Positions 46,071-59,220 of a stretch of DNA of 64,000 nucleotides are shown here, piece by piece. The stretch spans positions 3,496,905 through 3,560,904 of the forward strand of contig NW_024722158.1 of NCBI RefSeq assembly GCF_018991925.1, in the 5' to 3' direction. The position numbers were made by a program, and so were the translations under genes. Within the stretch, counting starts at the first letter, position 1. Each line of letters begins with the position of its first letter. The notes below the pieces were generated by a model that ran no database searches, was not told where the DNA came from, and saw only the letters and a list, made by a program, of their open reading frames with translations. The DNA comes from Homarus americanus. Lineage: Eukaryota; Arthropoda; Malacostraca; Decapoda; Nephropidae.

Positions 46071-47340
46071 CGCTGCCGCCACACACTCCTGGCTTCAGTA
46101 CGGCACAACACACACTTTCCTCACACTAACTACACACCCACACACCTTCAGCTCACACCAGTAGAACCAACACTAGTAGAGGCCGCTAAACTACAGTACC
46201 ACACACACACACTGAGTGGCAGGTCCTCCGGAAACCCACACTGGACCTCTACTCTCACTTTCTACTCTTAGTGAAGTCTCCAACGGGACCTCTGACTCTC
46301 ACGTCATGGAACATAAACCTTCCAGGGTGTGTGTGTGTCACTTACACAGGGTTAATATGCTCTTGAAAAATACATCGACTGACTTCAAATCTACAGTATC
46401 TACTTATCACTTATAGTATCTCTATAACAGTTTCCTGAAAAATATAAACAAGAAATGTGATTCGATTATCTTGAGTTTTCTTGATGGGTTATATTACACA
46501 ACCTAACCTAACCATAACCCAAAAGACACACATACACACGAACCTCAAAACGACATTCATTCCAAACTGAAGGAATTAATTTCATACTGAACATACACAG
46601 ACCAGAGACATGTTCAAGGGTAAAGTGATGTGATCCCAACAACTACTATGGGAACCACCGAAGGACTTGTATGGTTGTGATTGTGTTAATAAATAAGGCA
46701 GGTAAGTGTTAATCAAGGATGTATGAACGACCTAAGGTGATGTAGTGGAAGGGGTGGATGCTTGTTTATGTCACCAGTAAATTAACATTGATCAAGACTG
46801 TGTGTAGATGATGGAAGTGGTGAAGTGGTGTTGGTGAGAGGAGAGGAGTGTATTGTGGCGGCGGCGACATGAAGGCAGGGCAGCACCAGGAGCGGCAGCA
46901 TTCCAGCGTTAGCCTCATCAACTGGCAGACTGGTGCATCAACAGCAAGAGCGCCGCCTGTCCCACGCCTCCCTCTCCACACACCCCCCTCCCCCCAGCCA
47001 CCCTACCTGCTCCCCCACTCATGTAAATAACATACATTCACGTGGACAGAAATGTGTTTTTCACATACACCAGTTCTTTTTAAAAAGGCAACTAAAAAAT
47101 CAACTATCCCTTTTCTCTGTTAGTGTCCCTCTTACTTTACGTCTTTCTAAAAAAAATGGTGACACTAATTGTACAAGTTCACTCAAGATATTAATTCTTA
47201 CACACATGAACGGCTACTGTGTGTCGTACACGTGCATGACACTGTGAGCAAGTTTCTGACACAGTCAGCCAGTAAGTGTTAAGCACCAACAGCCCGCGGT
47301 AACAACACCTGCAGTCCCGTATAAACAAACGTTCAAATCG
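46071..47340. other. Intergenic DNA
   Basis: Unrecognised. CCTAACCTAACC at about 46502-46513, and a small GC-rich patch at 46855-46990. Confidence 0.5.
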
Positions 47341-48304
47341 TAGGCTCATCACTTGTGAGTGGTGCGGCGGGCGGGCACGTGGAGGCGGCCGGCATCATAA
47401 CTCATTCATATGTGTTGCCGCGGTTTTGGTCCATGTAAAAACAACATAGTTGGGTGCACTTTATTGCCAGCTTCATCCTCCTCCTCGGCCACAATCGCCG
47501 CCACAGACTTCCAGTCCAGTTCAGTATAGAACTTCTTCCACCATTACCAGGTAATGTGATGACACTTTACGCCCTGGCACCTCAGGCACTGGTGCATTAC
47601 CACTGCTGCCCTTGTGAGCACTGCTGGGCCTGGCTGGCCAGCAAGGAACCAACACTGTCGTGGCCACGGCGATAAACGTGAGTGGCGTAACGCTAATTAT
47701 TACATCACTACTCACACTTCACCACCTCCCCCCTCTTGGCCCACACCTAGAGACGTCTAGGCCCAGTAACGTGATGGTCAGGAGGAGGGACATGCCTGAT
47801 GGCCTCCTGCTGGTGGTTATGAAGGGCAGCAGCAGCACGCTGTCCCGACAGGAATGTCGCCTGCCAACACAATGCAGGTGAGTGAGCACTGATTACCGGC
47901 AGGTGGACAGGTGAGGGGCCACGAGGAACTGGGCACCCACCACCTACTGGAAGGAGGCGCAGTGAATGAGTCGCGGGCGTGGATGTGGGCGGCGAGGGGC
48001 AAGTGTAAGGGGCGGGGATGCGGGCGGCGACCAATGAATGGGTGGGCCCACACCTGGACGTGCCAGCGGGTGTTGGTTACCGTTGGCGTTGGCCTGTGAG
48101 CCCGGGTGGTGTGGGCGTGGTGTTAGGGCGCCCCACCACTACAACTGCGGGTCTTAGTGCCGCCGCTCTTGCTGCGGCTGCGGCTCGTCCTGCTAGTGGC
48201 GATGTTGTGCTGGTCAAGGCGACCGCCTCAGCCCGACTAACACCAGCCACGCCATGCCCTCAGCTTTATGGCCCACCCGTGCCCACTGTCAGTGTGTCAG
48301 GCTC

Positions 48305-48305
<1 letters not shown>
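47341..48305. other. GC-rich stretch
   Basis: Second GC-rich block, strongest at 47365-47400 and 47890-48260, with GCGGCGG, GGGCGGC and GCCGCCGCTC words. Several overlapping short frames on both strands, none recognisable. Treat as possible CpG-rich regulatory or non-coding exon sequence at low confidence. Confidence 0.45.

Positions 48306-48307
<2 letters not shown>

Positions 48308-48344
<37 letters not shown>
48308..48344. repeat. (TG)n microsatellite
   Basis: About 18 TG dinucleotides. Confidence 0.94.
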
Positions 48345-48347
<3 letters not shown>

Positions 48348-48637
48348 ATGAATGTTGCTGTGTATATGTTTATGTACCAGATTACGTGTTTGTAAAAATA
48401 AATATATATGTGTGTGTGTGAACAATATGCGAATGAGAAGCTATTATGTTTCTTAGCACACATGGGCACGTGCGCGCGTGTACGCAATTTGTTCTTACAC
48501 ATGACACACCAGAGTCCACGTGTGTAAGAAGATAGTTAACAGTAAGGGTGCGAGGTGACGTTATACAGGAGGCGAGGCAGACAGTGTAGTGTACAGTGAG
48601 AGTTGTACACGTGTAGTCAGCACATACCTTCCTGTGA

Positions 48638-49078
48638 TGACCCCCCTCTCTCACCAACCCTCCATCCCCTCCCTCACCAACCTTCCATCCCCTCCCTCAC
48701 CACCAACCCTCTATCCTCCCCCTCACCAACCCTCCACCGCCCCTCACCAACCCCTATCCTCCTTCACCACCCTCCATCCTCCCCCCCTCACCACCCCTTC
48801 ACCCACCCCTCCAACCCCCCTCCCCCTCCACCCTCACCACCCCTCCAACCCCCCTTCACCCCCTCCAACCCCCTCACCACCCTCCAACCCCCCTTCACCA
48901 CCCCCTCACCACCCCTCCAACCCCCCCTCACCCCCCAACCCACCCCTCCAACCCCCCTCACCACCTCCAACCCCCCCTTCACCACCCCTCCAACCCCCTT
49001 CACCCACCCCCCCTCCACCCACCCCTCCAACCCCTCACCCACCCCTCCAACCCCCCCCTTCACCACCCTCCATCACAT
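48638..49078. repeat. C-rich CACCACCCCTCCAACCCCCC array
   Basis: About 440 bp of irregular CTCACCACCCCTCCAACCCC units with almost no G. The minus strand is G-rich with dense G runs, a G-quadruplex candidate. The Pro/Ser/Thr frames on + are artefacts. Confidence 0.93.
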
Positions 49079-51413
<2,335 letters not shown>

Positions 51414-51474
51414 AATCACAACATATGGGCTACAATCACAACATATGGGCTACAATCACAATATATGGGCTACA
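51414..51474. repeat. 21-bp tandem repeat, three copies
   Basis: Three copies of CAATCACAACATATGGGCTA (plus one base); the third has CAATATATG. Confidence 0.92.
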
Positions 51475-52760
51475 CGAGTTGCTACTTTCTTTGTGGTGGA
51501 GGCAGTGCGGCTAGACTGCACTGCGTTTTTAGGGAGGGAAGGTGTGTGTGTGTGTGTGTGTTTTTCATTACCCGGGAGGAAGATCTGTAAACCACAAACA
51601 AACGGTAAAAATGCGTCTCAGGGTCTGCGGTTTACCTTCCCCGACGAACCGGTACCCAATTATACTGTACAGTACTGTGTGTGTGCGTGGAGGGAGGGAG
51701 AGGGCCAAGGTTCATCACTCCCTCAGTACCTCAAGTGTCCTATACCAGTAACCTCTTAATCTATAGCCAGACAGGAGGCAAATGTTGTATGAAGAAAATT
51801 AATATTATACGTAAAGAGGAAATTTTATATAATACCCAATAAAAGATGTTTGAATGGTAACCAAGGTGGGGTGGGGAGGGGAGTTGGGTGGGTGGCTGGT
51901 GAATTCCTTGTTCAACTCACAATCTCATGTTGACCCAGGGTTCTGTTTCTGCCTCAGCACTCTCCCGGAACACTGACAGACACGCCTCGACATGTTTCGC
52001 TGGAAGTCGAAACATGAGCTGTCCGCCAGTTGCTTCTGCATCTGAGCATCATTAAACTGCACGTTCTTTTATTCCTACTCCATCGTACCCGGTGTTTACA
52101 CGTCCTCAAGCATCCCTCACCACCCATAACCAGAGGATTTTTTTTATTATCTTTAAACAAGGATTATAAAGTGCTTCATCTATCTTTCTCTACACAGTCA
52201 ATGATGTTAATGAAGACGTCAACGAGAGAGAGAGAGAGAGAGTTAGTTTCTCTCTCTCTCTGTTATTTGCAATCACCGAGTCGTATCTCTCGTAAACGCA
52301 GCATAAAAATCATCGGCGGCTACGGTCTTCCTCACACACGTTCTGTTTGAGTGAAAAATACGAGGCAGGCGGCAAGTGTTTCCCCACCTCCCCCTTATAC
52401 ACCAGTTAGTAATGATAGCTAGTAAAGCTATCGGAAAAGCACACGAACGGAACAATGGAGGAACTGTATAAGACTAGTTGTTAAGACATATGTTAATTTA
52501 CCTGTACCTCAAGTTAAAGGAGTAATTCTTCAGTAATGTCACATGAGCTGACGCAAACACACACAATACGGGCGGGAGGCGGCGTCACCTCACGGCCACG
52601 ATGTATGTGCGTGCAGTCTTATCTATTACGAGATGCAAGTCAGGGGCTGTGGTTATCTATATGTGCTGAGACAAACTGCGTTATGGACAAGCAGATAACA
52701 GAGTGCTGGTGCAGGAGAAGCAATTATGCAACATATGACAAGAGTGTTAGAATGTGTTCC
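51475..52760. other. Intergenic DNA with a GA/CT palindrome
   Basis: (TG)n at 51541-51561. At 52223-52261 a (GA)n block is followed after TTAGTT by a (CT)n block, a short self-complementary pair. No gene recognised. Confidence 0.5.
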
Positions 52761-52767
52761 GCACGCG

Positions 52768-52829
<62 letters not shown>

Positions 52830-52837
52830 CTCTCTCC
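52761..52837. repeat. (CG)n-(CA)n-(CT)n compound microsatellite
   Basis: About eight CG steps run into about 25 CA dinucleotides and then about five CT dinucleotides. Alternating CG and CA is a Z-DNA-prone sequence. Confidence 0.93.
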
Positions 52838-54039
52838 TCTCGCTCAGCTGGGTGAGAGATGAAGAGTGTAGGATGAGGTATGACCTAACACTGGTGAGAT
52901 AAGCGGTGGTGGGCGGCGTCATACGCAGGTGAAGCCAAGCCAGGTGCCGGTATGGGCGAGAAAGATTTGCTACCTCTTCAATGGCTAATATGGGCACGGC
53001 AGGACATCCCCAGGTTGAGGACCCACACTAATATGATAATTCCTACACCAAACTCAAAGGAGTGGCCATACACATTCAGTGAAAATGATCACTCAGCCGA
53101 TGTTAAGTGCCATTTAAAAGATGAGAATAGTCGCCAGTGAGTCTCGTACAAGCACAGTCTGTATATGTATGTGTATTTGTCTACTGGGTGGAGGCCACTG
53201 TAAATGTATATGTGTATATGTAAATAGACTGAGGCGGCAGGTGTGCCACTCCCCCTTAATATGTACATTTTTATTAACACGAGCCATGGTCTTACTGGCC
53301 ACCAGCACGGTACAGCGTCATTCATTTACCTACAGCTTCACACGTGTCTCTACAATGGCCAAGTTTATCCGTAAACAAAAACAACGAAGCTCCCCCTTGT
53401 GTTCGTTCCAAGAAGTCGAACACGCCATGTATTCCCGAACGCCTCTAATTCACTGGTATCATCCTCCTCCTCCGAGCTCTGGGGATGACTCAGGCACAGC
53501 CAAGACTCAACACAATCCATCCACTCCTTCCAGATCAAGTTATCGTTTCCTCTCAAAGGTCACATCAGGTCAGGTCAGGGACAAATATGGCGGCGCGCGA
53601 GTGATTCAATAATACCCCGCGGTTCTGTCCCATGATACGATAAGTCTGGCGTGATTTATTAAGACACTTACAGCAAAATATATCATGACAAGTCAAGTAC
53701 AGTACACTACCCATACTCACTCCTCTTGTTGAAAAATAGTTACCAGTGTACTTGACGTGCATTGCAGGTACTGGGGTATGTACTAACAACAACAGCAACT
53801 ATTACTACTACTACTACTACTGATAAGTTTTCATCCCACGCACACAATAAATGGTAACAATATACTAGTGACATAACAGCCAGCCACTGTTACCGAGTCA
53901 GCCAATTACGAGGGTCCGTGTGGGGGGTTGTTACCGCTACCCACCTGCTGGAGTCATCCACGTCCCCCATTCTTGAGGGAGGAGCCTGGGCCACCCTCCA
54001 CTTCGAATCCCATCAATATCTGCTGTTACTGCTGCTGTA
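52838..54039. other. Intergenic DNA
   Basis: A (TAC)n lies at 53801-53821. ATGGCGGC at 53588-53595 followed by GCGCGAG resembles a YY1-type site, but no transcription start is evident. The 163-codon frame at 53121-53612 has no recognisable domain. Confidence 0.5.
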
Positions 54040-54308
54040 AGAACCTGCCCTCTCACCCCACACTGCGCCCCCACTCACCCCACACTACACCCCTCTCACC
54101 CCACCCCCCTCTCACCCCACACTACACCCCCTCTCACCTACACCCCTCTCACCCACCCTCTCACCCCACCCACTCACCCCCCTCTCCCCACACTACACCC
54201 CTCTCACCCCACTACCCCTCTCAGCCCACGACACCCCTCTCACCCCACACGACACCCCTCTCACCCCACGACACCCCCTCTCACCCCATACTACACCCCT
54301 CTCACAGG
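54040..54308. repeat. CTCACCCCACACTACACCCC array
   Basis: About 13 irregular copies of a 15-22-bp unit, CTCACCCCACACTACACCCC, some shortened to CTCACCCCACC. Confidence 0.92.
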
Positions 54309-54570
54309 AGCTCCTTCTCAGCTGTACTCCATGACCCGGACAGTCGACAAGACCCTGAACTATACCAGACAACAACAACCATTACCACTACACACTCCAC
54401 TAATGACCAGGACAACAACTACAACAATAACAAAACAACCACAACAACAACAAAACAACCACAATAACCATTCAACTCAACCAGATAATTATGACACCTG
54501 ACAACAAACACACGACCTACACAAGTGTCCCTCAGCCTCGACCGTCAACCTAAGATATAGAGGTCTTGTG
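54309..54570. other. A/C-rich spacer
   Basis: AACAACAACC and AACAAAACAACC words; no gene seen. Confidence 0.55.
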
Positions 54571-55238
54571 CTCCCTCCCCCTCCATCCCTCTCTTTTCCT
54601 CCCCTCCATCCCTCTCTCTCTCTCTTTTTCCTCCCCTCCCTCTCTCTCTCTTTTCTTCCCCTCCATCCCTCTCTCTCTTTTCCTCCCCTCCATCCTTACC
54701 TCTATCTTTACCTCCCCTCCATCCCTCTCTCTCTCTCTTTTCCTCCTCCATCCTCCTCTCTCTCTCTTTTCTTCCTCCTCCATCCTCTCTCTCTCTCTTT
54801 TTCCTCCCCTCCACCCCTCTCTCTCTCTTTTTTCTACCCTCCATCCCTCTCTCTCTCTCTTTTTCCCTACCCCCTCCCTCCTTACTCTCTCTTTTCCTCC
54901 CCCTCCATCCTCTCTCTCTCTCTCTTTTCCTCCTCCATCCCCTCTCTCTCTCTCTTTTTCCCCCCTCCATCCTCTCTCTCTCTTTTTCTACCCCTCCATC
55001 CCTCTCTCTCTCTCTTTTCCTACCCCCTCCATCCCCTCTCTCTCTCTCTTTTTCCTACCCCTCCATCTCTCTCTCTCTCTTTTCCTCCCCTCCATCTCTC
55101 TTTTCCTCCCCCTCCATCCCTCTCTCTCTCTCCTCCACCCCCTCCATCCCTCTCTCTCTCTCTCTTTTTCCTACCCCCTCCATCCCTCTCTCTCTCTCTT
55201 TTTCCTCCCCCTCCATCCCTCTCTCTTTCCTTACCCCT
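54571..55238. repeat. CT-rich minisatellite, about 670 bp
   Basis: About 20 copies of a 30-33-bp unit: CCCCTCCATCC followed by a (CT)n of variable length and TTTTCCT. The + strand is nearly pure pyrimidine, so it is also a triplex candidate. Ser/Leu/Phe/Pro frames are artefacts. Confidence 0.95.
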
Positions 55239-55291
55239 TTATATGGTGATAATACGAATTAATTATAAAATCACCTACAATACCCACACCT

Positions 55292-55405
55292 ATCTCAGTT
55301 ATGCTCCAGACAACTAACCTAACCTAACTTAACCTACCTCAGTTATGCTCCAGACAACTAACCTAACCTACCTCAGTTATGCTCCAGACAACTAACCTAA
55401 CCTAA
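55292..55405. repeat. Three-copy repeat containing CTAACC
   Basis: TCAGTTATGCTCCAGACAAC followed by CTAACCTAACC and CTACC occurs three times. The spacing varies (the second gap is shorter) because the CTAAC part differs in copy number. Confidence 0.93.
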
Positions 55406-55675
55406 AGTTTATGACGGATGGAAACAACCTCACGAGAACATTGGCAGTATTCTCAAAGGCGGCGTAAAATGTGCCGACTCTTCCAGGAACAACGTCTTAA
55501 AATTGACAGCTTTATGACTACATTGAACACCATGTAAATCTTTATTTCACAGAGTTAAGAATCATCCCAGGGATTCATTCACTTTCAACTTCGTGTTTTC
55601 TGCAATCTTGAGGCCATAAAAACCCCCATGATCGCGGTATTTAGGTGTACTGACTCTTAACACAGTCTCTTGCCC
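55406..55675. other. Intergenic DNA
   Basis: Short unrecognised stretch; no gene seen. Confidence 0.5.
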
Positions 55676-55676
55676 T

Positions 55677-55975
55677 GGGACACACCGGGTACTGGGACAC
55701 AACAGGTATTGGGACACACCGGGTACTGGGACACACCGGGGTGGGACACACCACTGGGACACACCGGGCACTGGGACACACCGGGTACTGGGACACAACA
55801 GGTGGGACACACCGGGTACTGGGACACACCTGGGCACTGGGACACACCGGGTACTGGGACACAACAGGTATTGGGACACACCGGGTACTGGGACACACCG
55901 GGTACTGGGACACAACAGGTATTGGGACACACCGGGTACTGGGACACACCGGGTACTGGGACACACCGGGTACTC
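55677..55975. repeat. 17-bp minisatellite
   Basis: About 17 copies of GGGACACACCGGGTACT with ACAACAGGTATT and CCGGGCACT variants. As 17 is not a multiple of 3, the frame rotates each unit; the minus frames (CPSTRCVPVPGVSQ) stay open only because no frame of the unit has a stop. Confidence 0.96.
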
Positions 55976-56145
55976 TAAACATTTTATCATTAATTAAATA
56001 CTGAGTAACACCGACAGTAACTTAGATACATCAAAGCGTGAAAACTCACCCTGCAGGTCCTCCCGCCAGCTGGCTTACCTGTAACAATAAAACAACAGGT
56101 TAATATTATCCTGTAATTATGTGAACTAATCTATATTCATCATAA

Positions 56146-56202
56146 CCTAACCTAACCTAACCTGACCTGACCTGACCTGACCTGACCTGACCTGACCTGA
56201 CC
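56146..56202. repeat. CCTAA-to-CCTGA telomere-type array
   Basis: Three CCTAA pentamers (TTAGG on the minus strand) run straight into eight CCTGA pentamers (TCAGG on the minus strand). TTAGG is the general arthropod telomere unit and TCAGG is known from beetles (established knowledge). Confidence 0.96.
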
Positions 56203-56554
56203 ATTCTATGACATTGCAGATAACATGATAGATGAAACCATATACATTTCTCAGTAACCCCACCCCCCCCCCAAAAAAAAATAACCCTGTAGCCACACTT
56301 CTTTCTCAGTTGTTTCTCAGTTTATCACTTTTACACAACTTTACAGTAATATCTGACTTTACTGAAATACCATGACAGAATGATCACTATTACCAGATTC
56401 TATTAACCACGTAAATAAGTTATCGAATTTAACAACAATGGCGAATGGTGGAACACATACAGGAAAAACCTGATCACAAGCAACACAAACACCCACCACA
56501 CAGGCAACACAAAATTTCCCGGGTTTTGCTTGGTCACCACATGTAGGAATTCTC
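56203..56554. other. Intergenic DNA
   Basis: A C run then A run near 56262-56281; otherwise unrecognised AT-rich sequence. Confidence 0.5.

Positions 56555-56634
<80 letters not shown>
56555..56634. repeat. (CA)n microsatellite, 80 bp
   Basis: Forty CA dinucleotides. Confidence 0.97.
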
Positions 56635-56637
<3 letters not shown>

Positions 56638-56707
56638 ACAAGAAGATTATTATGCTTGTAAAGTTCAGAAAAATAAATGGAAAAACATTACCAACACTGA
56701 TTAGTCA

Positions 56708-56731
56708 TAAAATAAATAAATAAATAAATAA
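56708..56731. repeat. (AAAT)n microsatellite
   Basis: About six AAAT tetranucleotides. Confidence 0.9.
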
Positions 56732-56790
56732 CAACACGGTATACGAGAAAGACGTTGGGTTGAGCACAAGTGATGATGGCAGCCATAGGA

Positions 56791-56846
56791 AGGTTAGGTT
56801 AGGTTAGGTTAGGTTAGGTTAGGTTAGGTTAGGTTAGGTTAGGTTA
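56791..56846. repeat. (TTAGG)11 telomere-type array
   Basis: Eleven perfect AGGTT pentamers (TTAGG on +), the longest pure telomere-type run in the window and in the opposite orientation to the CCTAA array about 590 bp to the left. Confidence 0.97.
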
Positions 56847-57639
56847 TCCAACACAACAAGCGGCGGTGAGTTAAGATGAGCTCAAACTCGCACTAGAGAA
56901 AGAATGAGAAGAGAGTTAAGTAGAACATAAGTTACACCCAGACGCTTTCAACTGGTACCTGAGAAATATGTTGAATTTTAAGTTATCAGCAGAGCCCTCT
57001 GAGGAATTATTGAGAGAGAGAAAGAAAGAGGAAAGAAGAGTAAATGTTGGGAGGAAAATCCACACTCGAGTGAACGAAACGAAATAGACGGAGATGCGGA
57101 GGATGATAATGATGATAATGTACTTGTATTTTATTTTATTACGATGACCCAACTACTAAGACGCACCTCTAGAGTCTCACACAAATAACCATAAAAACAA
57201 AGTATGGTTGTATGTTTTATATATAGAGACAGACGGACGGACATACAGACAGACGAGGAGGATGTGTGGGCCATGATGGGTGGACCTGGAGACTCGGGGG
57301 CCCCATGGGTGAGCCAGGAGTTTATCATCATTGAGTATCTTCACGGGGCTGGGACAGGTAACAGCCAATACCAGCAACAACCACACGGCTGTTATATATA
57401 GCACACATCTCAAGCCACAAAAACTTGACTCTTTTAGCCTTATGAATATCTGGGAATTAGTTAGGACACGCCGCTCCGCTCCGCTCCAGCTTAGATGTTC
57501 GCTGCCTCCTGTCATTCCTCCAATAGTTTATAAGGGTCGTGTTGCAAGCGGCGGTGATGGTTCATGGGCGGTGATGGTTCATGGGCGGTGATGGTGTCAA
57601 CAAACCAACATCACTTTCACCACCAGTATTTAACAACAC
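56847..57639. other. Intergenic DNA
   Basis: Unrecognised. A tandem duplication of GGCGGTGATGGTTCATG lies at about 57550-57585. No exon recognised. Confidence 0.5.
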
Positions 57640-58276
57640 CACCTGCAGTATTCTCCATGACCAACACCTGCAGTATTCTCCATGACCAACACCTGTAGTA
57701 TTCTCCATGACCAACACCTGCAGTATTCTCCAGGACCAACACCTGCAGTATTCTCCATGACCAACACCTGCAGTATTCTCCATGACCAACACCTGCAGTA
57801 TTCTCCATGACCAACACCTGCAGTATTCTCCATGACCAACACCTGCAGTATTCTCCATGACCAACACCTGCAGTATTCTCCAGGACCAACACCTGCAGTA
57901 GTCTCCATGACCAACACCTGCAGTATTCTCCATGACCAACACCTGCAGTATTCTCCATGACCAACACCTGCAGTATTCTCCATGACCAACACCTGCAGTA
58001 TTCTCCATGACTAACACCTGCAGTAGTCTCCATGACTAACACCTGCAGTATTCTCCATGACCAACACCTGCAGTATTCTCCATGACTAACACCTGCAGTA
58101 TTCTCCATGACTAACACCTGCAGTATTCTCCATGACTAACACCTGCAGTATTCTCCATGACCAACACCTGCAGTAATCTCCATGACCAACACCTGCAGTA
58201 GTCTCCATGACCAACACCTGCAGTAGTCTCCATGACCAACACCTGCAGTATTCTCCATGACCAACACCTGCAGTAG
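57640..58276. repeat. 25-bp minisatellite with a PstI site per unit
   Basis: About 25 copies of a 25-bp unit with the core CTGCAGTATTCTCCATGACC and an AACAC end. Variants are substitutions only (CAGTAGTC, CAGGACC, ATGACTAAC), and spacing is constant. As 25 is not a multiple of 3, all three minus frames read the same 25-residue cycle with shifted starts and no stops, so the minus frames are artefacts. Confidence 0.96.
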
Positions 58277-59220
58277 GAGGGGAAGAGTCTAGACGGTTAG
58301 GATTACTTTATCAGCAGTCATATCCAGAGTGGTTGCTGAAGCAGGTAATTTCAGTCTCCTTGCAGGTCTAGTAAGGCAGAGACTGGTTGCGTCAACACAC
58401 ACGTCCAGATTTCCGAGAAAAGTGATGGTAGGTCCTGTACTGTATACTGGCAGCACTAGTTGAAACCTGGGAAACTATCAACTAGACTTGCAGAAAGTGA
58501 TAAAAGATTTGAGGGGTAACATCACACTCCAGGCGTCGACTGATAGCTCCCATAAGCCGCAACGTTGAGGCTATCAGTAATAGTGTGCACAGCTCTTGAG
58601 ACAGCTAGAGTAAACCACCGACCACCGCTTCTAGTGAAGGTTAATGCTCCTTGTGGTGTTGTATAATCCTGTAATCTGCGGTGGTGGCCTGCCAGTGTTC
58701 AGGCACGACAAACTCCCCGCCTCACCACCATCACAACCCTTCAAAACTCTTACATAATTATAAGTTATCATTATGAAGGAGGAAGGATCACCATGATTTC
58801 AAAGTCAAAACATGAGTGCAATACAAACCCAACATAGCCCCCTCGGCCGACTGCAATAAAATAACTGCATTCCAAGATAATACTTGGAACTCTTCCAACA
58901 CAGCCGGTAGCTAAAGTTTGCTTGCTAGCTTTACATAAATTCCAGCAAGTTATCTAGAAGCCACCTGGAAACAAGAGTCGCACTACAACAGGTCACACAC
59001 ATCTCCGGGTCTCAAATCGCACAAGTTCGTTTGAATGCATGTACTGGCCCCGGCCATGGTGTGCGTGTTTATTTTACGTCTGTGTGTGCGTGTGTATGTG
59101 TGTGTGTGTGTACGCGCGCGTGTGAGTGTGTGTGTGTGTGGGTATGCGCGCATGGGGTCACCGTGTCTGGCTGGTATGCCCTCTGTCTAGTCGTCTGAGC
59201 TTCATCCCACTCCATACTTG
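58277..59220. other. Intergenic DNA with one exon-like segment
   Basis: TCTCCTTGCAG at 58355-58365 and ATGGTAGGT at 58425-58433 bracket a 62-bp segment open in one frame, which could be an exon by chance alone. TG-rich DNA at 59082-59140. Nothing else recognised. Confidence 0.4.

Noticed and set aside
53588..53602. ATGGCGGCGCGCGAG as a YY1-type promoter site
   Set aside because: A single short motif without a start site, TATA or downstream exon is not enough.
53121..53612. 163-codon + frame with mixed composition
   Set aside because: No recognisable domain, Cys-rich start from TG-like DNA, and no splice or promoter evidence.
57562..58117. Overlapping minus frames of 120-166 codons reading HGEYCRCWSWRILQ
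   Set aside because: A 25-bp unit read in three rotating frames gives identical text in all frames, the mark of a repeat rather than a protein.
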